From: JBGQBN01 sp041494805
GTDB taxonomy: Bacteria > Acidobacteriota > Terriglobia > Terriglobales > Acidobacteriaceae
Direction of reading: 5' to 3'
Assembly (NCBI GenBank): GCA_041494805.1
Contig: JBGQBN010000060.1
Span: 1 to 25,673, forward strand
DNA length: 25,673 bases
This document shows, one piece after another, positions 21,491 through 25,673 of the stretch; the first letter of the stretch is position 1; each line of letters opens with the position of its first letter. The translations under genes and the position numbers were made by a program. The notes beneath the pieces are model-generated. The model was given only the letters and a program-made list of their open reading frames with translations. It did no database searches and was not told where the DNA came from.

Positions 21491-21732
21491 CTACCCTATA
21501 TATCCAGAATATCAAATTCAGCAGGATAAATGGGGCATGCCGGGCCAAACTATTTTCCTAATGCAATGAGCAGGTTGAGGGGAAACAGCGGAGTTAGGGG
21601 GCTTGACAAGATTTCTGAAAAAAGCCGGAAATGGCGCAATCGGGGGATGGCTCGGCCTTACCCGGCCGATTCCTGGCAGCTCACGATGCCGCAGGCTTCA
21701 CGTATTGGCGAAGCCCAGACCTAGAACTTGAC

Positions 21733-22047
21733 CTAGTAATTAACCCAGACAGTATCGGATTTCTTCGCCGCGGCGTGCTCTTTCCGCAGCAGACGTGCCG
21801 TGTCGCCGAGAGGCACATCAAGCCATGCGGGCGCAAATTCCCAGAGTGGCCTTTCACCCCGAGCATGGGTATAGGCAGACGGTATCAGCAGGCTCTGCTC
21901 CTGTGCCATGGGCAGCTGAGCGGCATGTTCCGGATGACTATAAAACTGAACCATCTGCGGTTGATTGCTTATGGATGAAGCGCCAACAGATTGTCCCAGG
22001 GCCGCGGTCGCACAAATCAGGCACAACACAAATAATGTAGTTTTCAT
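21733..22047 (-). CDS. Small exported acidobacterial-type hypothetical protein, 104 aa
   Basis: A signal peptide (MKTTLFVLCLICATAALG, cut near residue 18-19) is followed by SNQPQMVQFYSHPEHA, MAQEQSLL, RPLWEFAP, VPLGDTARLLRKEHAAAKK and a short tail. I recall short exported proteins with the same order of motifs (ASS-SNQPQ, HAAxxPMAQEQSLL, YAHGxRPLWEFAP, PLGDxARxLRKEHAxAKK) from acidobacteria; no function is known. Conservation of the small motifs suggests a real gene. The start ATG at 22047 has GGAG upstream. It is probably periplasmic. Confidence 0.7.
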   Translation of the reverse strand: MKTTLFVLCLICATAALGQSVGASSISNQPQMVQFYSHPEHAAQLPMAQEQSLLIPSAYTHARGERPLWEFAPAWLDVPLGDTARLLRKEHAAAKKSDTVWVNY

Positions 22048-22430
22048 AGCGTGATCTCCAAATCTTGAGGAACGGGCTCTGGGATCTCGACTAGCCAGGG
22101 GGATTTCCGGTCTTACATCTTAGGGGGGAACGGGAAACTAGCGTGAGACCTGCCTGCGGGCTCGTGGCTCCGTCCAGACTATGTGCAAGATTGATACCAA
22201 AACCAGCACCGCCAGGCCACGACTTTCCAGACGCTTACGGGTAATACAAACGCAATAGTTTGCACAATCGTGGACGACACACGCCTCATTTTCCGTCCCC
22301 CTGATATACTGTGGATTGCTGCACGGGAAGCAAGTGACACCAGAATTCCCACCCGGCACGGTGAGATCTCCCTGGTTGCTTCCGAAAAAAGTGAGCAAGT
22401 GGTTACCGGCCTGGCATATCCCGCTCATTC
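22048..22430. other. Intergenic region before tRNA-Asp, 383 bp
   Basis: An interrupted inverted repeat, GGAAGCAA...CCAG (22326-22343) with CTGGTTGCTTCC (22372-22383), could fold into a hairpin about 58 nt long, and TATACT occurs at 22305-22310. A minus-strand open frame of 96 codons here has several Cys but no ribosome binding site or recognisable domain, and I do not call it. Confidence 0.4.
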
Positions 22431-22507
22431 GGGGACGTAGTTCAGTTGGTTAGAACGCTGCCCTGTCACGGCAGAGGTCGCGGGTTCGAGTCCCGTCGTC
22501 CCCGCCA
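22431..22507 (+). tRNA. tRNA-Asp (anticodon GTC)
   Basis: A complete cloverleaf is readable: acceptor GGGGACG/CGTCCCC, D-arm with TTCAGTTGGTTAGAA, anticodon stem CTGCC/GGCAG with loop CTGTCAC (anticodon GTC at 22465-22467), T-arm CGGGTTCGAGTCCCG, discriminator G and encoded CCA at 22505-22507. All stems pair. Confidence 0.97.
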
Positions 22508-22512
22508 TTCCT

Positions 22513-22540
22513 TTTTCAAGCCAGCCCCATTGGGTATACT
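22513..22540 (+). promoter_or_regulatory. Probable promoter of nuoI, suggesting a leaderless mRNA
   Basis: TTTTCA (22513-22518), a 16-bp spacer, then TATACT (22535-22540). The -10 box ends 8 nt before ATG 22549, and no Shine-Dalgarno sequence is present, so transcription should start at or within 1-2 nt of the start codon. Confidence 0.5.
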
Positions 22541-22548
22541 TATCAAGT

Positions 22549-23079
22549 ATGCCGATCCTGCAAAACATTGCGGCCATCGCCAAAGGCATGAGCGTCACCT
22601 TTATGGAGATGTTCCAGCCCACGATCGTGGAGAACTATCCCGACGGGCCGGGGCCGCTGAAGGGCGCCAAGTTCGAGGAGCGCTACCGCGGCGTCCACGT
22701 CCTGCAGCGTGACGAAAATGGTCTGGAGAAATGCGTAGCCTGCTTCCTCTGCGCCGCAGCCTGCCCCTCAAATTGTATCCTGATCGAGGCGGCGGAGAAT
22801 ACTGCGGAACATCGAGTTAGCGGGGCGGAGCGGTATGCCAAGGTTTATAACATCGATTACAACCGGTGTATTTTCTGCGGGTATTGCGTGGAGGCTTGTC
22901 CTACCGACGCTATCACGCATGGACACGGGTTTGAAATCGCATCTTTTAACGCCAGCGGTTTGGTGTATCGCAAGGAGCAGATGCTGGCGCCCATGCCGGC
23001 GCACATGGGGGCGAATGCAGTATTCAACACAGCAGAGGTAGAAGCCGGCGCACCTTTGTTACCTGTACAGGGGAGTTAA
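22549..23079 (+). CDS. nuoI: NADH-quinone oxidoreductase subunit I (NuoI), 176 aa
   Basis: A ferredoxin-type subunit of respiratory complex I with two 4Fe-4S binding sets: CVACFLCAAACP (Cys62, 65, 68, 72) and CIFCGYCVEACP (Cys107, 110, 113, 117). Residue spacing, the N-terminal helix (GMSVTFMEMFQP), YRGVHVLQRDENG and the CVACFLC ligand set are typical NuoI. It carries electrons toward the quinone site from the peripheral arm, on the cytoplasmic face of the membrane. It stands alone directly after tRNA-Asp, away from other nuo genes, so the complex is encoded elsewhere or dispersed. A good terminator follows. No ribosome binding site precedes it. Confidence 0.95.
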   Translation: MPILQNIAAIAKGMSVTFMEMFQPTIVENYPDGPGPLKGAKFEERYRGVHVLQRDENGLEKCVACFLCAAACPSNCILIEAAENTAEHRVSGAERYAKVYNIDYNRCIFCGYCVEACPTDAITHGHGFEIASFNASGLVYRKEQMLAPMPAHMGANAVFNTAEVEAGAPLLPVQGS

Positions 23080-23104
23080 GAGTTCAATAGTCTGGTTAGA
23101 GATG

Positions 23105-23139
23105 AAACGCCGGTCCCGCAGCGGGCCGGCGTTTGTGTA
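23105..23139 (+). terminator. Terminator after nuoI
   Basis: AAACGCCGG (23105-23113) pairs with CCGGCGTTT (23125-23133), with an inner CCCGC/GCGGG-type stem, and TTTGTGT follows. It separates nuoI from metH. Confidence 0.75.
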
Positions 23140-23189
23140 TGGACGGGTCGATTAGCGGCGCAAGGCTAAGGACCAACGACCAACGAGTG

Positions 23190-25673
23190 ATGACTGATTT
23201 TCTCCAATCCGTGCGCGAGCGGGTCGTGATCTACGACGGCGCTATGGGGACTAGCATCCAGGTCCGCAATCCTAGTGTGGACGATTTCTGGGGTAAGGAA
23301 GGGTGCAACGAGCTGCTGGTGTTGAGCCGGCCGGACATTATCAAAGACATTCACGCCAGCTTTTTCAGCGTCGGCTGCGATGTGGTCGAGACCGATACTT
23401 TCGGCGGCGCGCCGGTGGTGCTGGCTGAATATGACCTGCAGAACAAAGTCTTCGAGATCAATTGTGCCGCGGCCAAGATTGCCAAGGAAGTGGCGCAACA
23501 GTTCTCGACGCAAGACAAGCCGCGGTTCGTGGCCGGGTCCATCGGTCCGACCACCAAGTTGCCGTCGCTGGGACACATCAAGTTCGACGACATGGTGACG
23601 GGCTATGTGGAGCAAGCCAGCGGACTGATCGAAGGCGGTGTGGATGTGCTGCTGGTGGAGACTTGCCAGGACCTGCTGCAAGCGAAAGCCGCGTTGGTGG
23701 GTGTGTTTGAGGCCATGCAGAAAGCAGGGAAACGCTTGCCGGTTACGGTGCAGGTAACCCTCGAAGCCACGGGCACCATGCTGCTGGGGACGGAAATCGG
23801 GGCGGCGCTGACTGCGCTCGAACCGTTCGACGTCGATATTCTCGGGTTGAACTGCGCCACGGGCCCAGTCGAAATGAACGACGCGGTGCGGTATCTGGGG
23901 GTGAATTCGACCAAGCATATTTCCGTGTTGCCAAACGCAGGGCTGCCACAGAACGAGGGAGGCCGAGCGGTTTACAAACTGAAGCCGGAGGAGCTGGCGC
24001 AGTATCACAGACACTTCGTGACTGACTTCGGGGTGCGCATCGTGGGCGGATGCTGTGGAACCACGCCCGAACATCTCAAAGCCGTGGTGGATGCGGTTTC
24101 CGGGGTGGAACCAGCCAAACGAGAGGTAGTGCCGGCGGCTGCCGCATCCAGCGCCTACACGTCGGTTCCGCTGGATTTGGAACCCAAGCCGCTGATTGTC
24201 GCCGAGGAAATGAATACCACGACGCGGGTGGAGCATTTCCGCAACCTGGTGCGCGGCAAGAAATATGACGACATCCTGGCGCTGGCCAAGAAACTGGTGA
24301 ATGAGGGCTCGCACATGCTGGACCTGTGCTGTGCCATCGTGGGGGAGGACGAGAAGGGGTACATCACTTCTATTCTCGAGAAGGTTGCGACTCGTGTGCC
24401 GGCGCCTATCTTGGTGGATTCGACCGAAGCCGAGGTGGTGGAAGAGGCGCTGAAGCGGATTCCGGGGAAGGCCATCATCAATTCGATCAACCTGGAAGAT
24501 GGCGAGAAGCGGACCTCGAAAGTGCTGCCCATGGCCAAGCGGTATGGCGCGGCGGTAATTGCGCTGACGATTGACGAAGACGGCATGGCGCTGACGGCGG
24601 ACAAGAAAGTTGCGATTGCCAAGCGGATTCATGACCTGGCCACAAAGAAATACGGAATTCGGTCGGTGGACTTGATTTTCGATGCGCTGACGCTGCCGAT
24701 TACGACCGGGCAGGAAGACTATCGCACCGCGGGGATTGAAACTCTCAACGCGGTAAAGCGGATCAAGCAGGAACTGCCTGAGGTGAAGACAATTCTCGGG
24801 GTCAGCAACATTTCATTTGGGCTCGACGCGTATCCGCGGCGGGTGCTCAACTCCGTTTTCATGCACGAAGCGGTGGACAACGGCCTGGATATGGCCATCG
24901 TCAACTACACCAAGATCTATCCCTTATACAAGATTCCTCATGAAGAAGTTGAGCTTGCGCGCAAGCTGATCTATCACGATGAATCGGACGGCGATCCGCT
25001 GCAGAAATATATGCAGCATTTCGCCGGAACGAAGGGTAAGGCGCAGGCTACGACCACGGCGCATGTGGAAACGCTCTCGGTCGAGGACAAGTTGAAGTTT
25101 GCCATCATCAACGGTGAGAAGGCGGTGGGCGAGGGGGCACAGAAGAAGTCCTTGGAAGGGCTTTTGGAAGAAGCGCTGGGGCAGTACTCGCCCCTGGAAC
25201 TGATCAACACGGTGCTGCTGGACGGCATGCGCACGGTGGGCGATTTGTTTGGCGCGCGCAAGATGCAACTGCCGTCGGTGCTGGATTCGGCGGCGGTGAT
25301 GAAACAGGCGGTTGCGTATCTCGAGCCCAAGATGGAGAAGAAGGCGGGGTCGCAGAAGGCCACGATTGTGCTGGCGACCGTGAAAGGTGACGTCCACGAT
25401 ATTGGGAAAAACCTGGTGGACATCATTCTTACCAACAACGGGTATCGGGTGGTGAACCTGGGGATCAAACAGCCGGGGGATACCATCATTCGGGCGGCCC
25501 AGGAACATCAGGCGGATGCCATCGGGTTGAGTGGGTTGCTGGTGAAATCCACTTTGGAGATGAAGTATGTGATCCAAGACCTGCAGCGGCAGAAGCTGGA
25601 GTTCCCGGTGATCTGCGGGGGAGCGGCGCTGACCCGCAAGTACGTGGAAGATGATCTGCGGCGGGAGTATTCG
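23190..25673 (+). CDS. metH: Cobalamin-dependent methionine synthase (MetH), partial at the 3' end
   Basis: The frame runs from ATG 23190 to the window edge, exactly 828 codons. Order of domains: homocysteine S-methyltransferase (about 1-300, zinc ligands Cys222 in LNCATGP and Cys288/Cys289 in GGCCGTTP), pterin/methyl-THF-binding domain (about 320-590, VAEEMNTTTRVEHFRNL, DSTEAEVVEEAL, GVSNISFGLD), B12 cap (about 620-710) and B12-binding domain with DVHDIG (734-739, His736 the cobalt ligand). The AdoMet-activation domain would be off the window. It transfers a methyl group from methyl-THF to homocysteine. There is no Shine-Dalgarno; GTG directly before the ATG is an alternative start. A GGACCAACGACCAACGAG run precedes it. 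Confidence 0.93.
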   Translation, partial: MTDFLQSVRERVVIYDGAMGTSIQVRNPSVDDFWGKEGCNELLVLSRPDIIKDIHASFFSVGCDVVETDTFGGAPVVLAEYDLQNKVFEINCAAAKIAKEVAQQFSTQDKPRFVAGSIGPTTKLPSLGHIKFDDMVTGYVEQASGLIEGGVDVLLVETCQDLLQAKAALVGVFEAMQKAGKRLPVTVQVTLEATGTMLLGTEIGAALTALEPFDVDILGLNCATGPVEMNDAVRYLGVNSTKHISVLPNAGLPQNEGGRAVYKLKPEELAQYHRHFVTDFGVRIVGGCCGTTPEHLKAVVDAVSGVEPAKREVVPAAAASSAYTSVPLDLEPKPLIVAEEMNTTTRVEHFRNLVRGKKYDDILALAKKLVNEGSHMLDLCCAIVGEDEKGYITSILEKVATRVPAPILVDSTEAEVVEEALKRIPGKAIINSINLEDGEKRTSKVLPMAKRYGAAVIALTIDEDGMALTADKKVAIAKRIHDLATKKYGIRSVDLIFDALTLPITTGQEDYRTAGIETLNAVKRIKQELPEVKTILGVSNISFGLDAYPRRVLNSVFMHEAVDNGLDMAIVNYTKIYPLYKIPHEEVELARKLIYHDESDGDPLQKYMQHFAGTKGKAQATTTAHVETLSVEDKLKFAIINGEKAVGEGAQKKSLEGLLEEALGQYSPLELINTVLLDGMRTVGDLFGARKMQLPSVLDSAAVMKQAVAYLEPKMEKKAGSQKATIVLATVKGDVHDIGKNLVDIILTNNGYRVVNLGIKQPGDTIIRAAQEHQADAIGLSGLLVKSTLEMKYVIQDLQRQKLEFPVICGGAALTRKYVEDDLRREYS

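Larger units (their letters stand above)
21305..21732. other. Intergenic region, 428 bp, with two bidirectional terminators
   Basis: It holds hairpins at 21314-21359 and 21455-21490 (listed separately). The remainder is AT-richer than the surroundings at 21490-21520, and I see no gene, tRNA or repeat. Confidence 0.5.

Noticed and set aside
22138..22428. 96-codon Cys-containing minus-strand frame before tRNA-Asp
   Set aside because: No ribosome binding site and no recognisable domain; the region has other structure (an inverted repeat).
23080..23189. Possible cobalamin or SAM riboswitch before metH
   Set aside because: Only 110 bp, most of it taken by the nuoI terminator; no B12-box or SAM-motif pattern seen.
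23166..24632. 488-codon open frame on the minus strand
   Set aside because: It is antisense to metH, whose catalytic motifs and frame are clear; the open frame follows from GC-rich third positions.

Overview
The window looks like a chromosomal segment of an acidobacterium, probably class Terriglobia. I infer this from family content: a DUF2934 protein, an exported protein with a DUF3395-like C-terminus, a large UbiD-family decarboxylase, small acidobacterial-type exported proteins, and several short palindromic repeats of kinds that recur between genes in that phylum. No marker gene (rRNA, ribosomal protein) is present, so placement is by inference only. Both edges cut genes: a phage-type protein on the left and metH on the right.

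Layout. Positions 1-4593 are the end of an integrated element (prophage-like). It has a very long minus-strand protein with a DdrB/ParB-like domain that runs off the left edge, a second virion-type protein, a small Fis-type HTH protein and an 85-codon unknown. It ends at a 49-nt 3' fragment of a tRNA-Gly(CCC) gene, which I read as the attachment site. Positions 4594-9780 are host chromosome: a DUF2934 protein, a tiny membrane protein, a lone Flp-type pilin, a triple-repeat exported protein, a patatin/POTRA/beta-barrel protein (type Vd style), a small coiled-coil protein and a decayed deazaflavin-dependent-reductase-like gene.

Positions 9781-16698 hold housekeeping and metabolic genes. These are an exported Cys protein and an ABM-fold protein (both minus strand), a tandem repeat in a divergent intergenic region, an alpha/beta hydrolase, a ketoacyl synthase, a UbiD decarboxylase followed 2 nt later by an Asp/Glu racemase-family gene, and an exported DUF1326 protein. 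The UbiD gene carries two different short palindromic repeat elements in frame. A near-identical or related copy of each lies just outside the gene.

Positions 17095-21304 form a small accessory or defence patch: an orphan HigA-type antitoxin with its own palindromic operator, a broken and internally scrambled type IIG-like restriction-modification gene, and a PD-(D/E)XK nuclease-like gene. Positions 21305-25673 return to host genes: paired bidirectional terminators, a small exported protein, tRNA-Asp(GTC), nuoI (possibly leaderless) and the first 828 codons of cobalamin-dependent methionine synthase metH.

The most unusual features are the scrambled DNA inside the restriction-modification gene (20091-20379), where pieces of one protein are readable on both strands, and the two independent repeat insertions inside ubiD.
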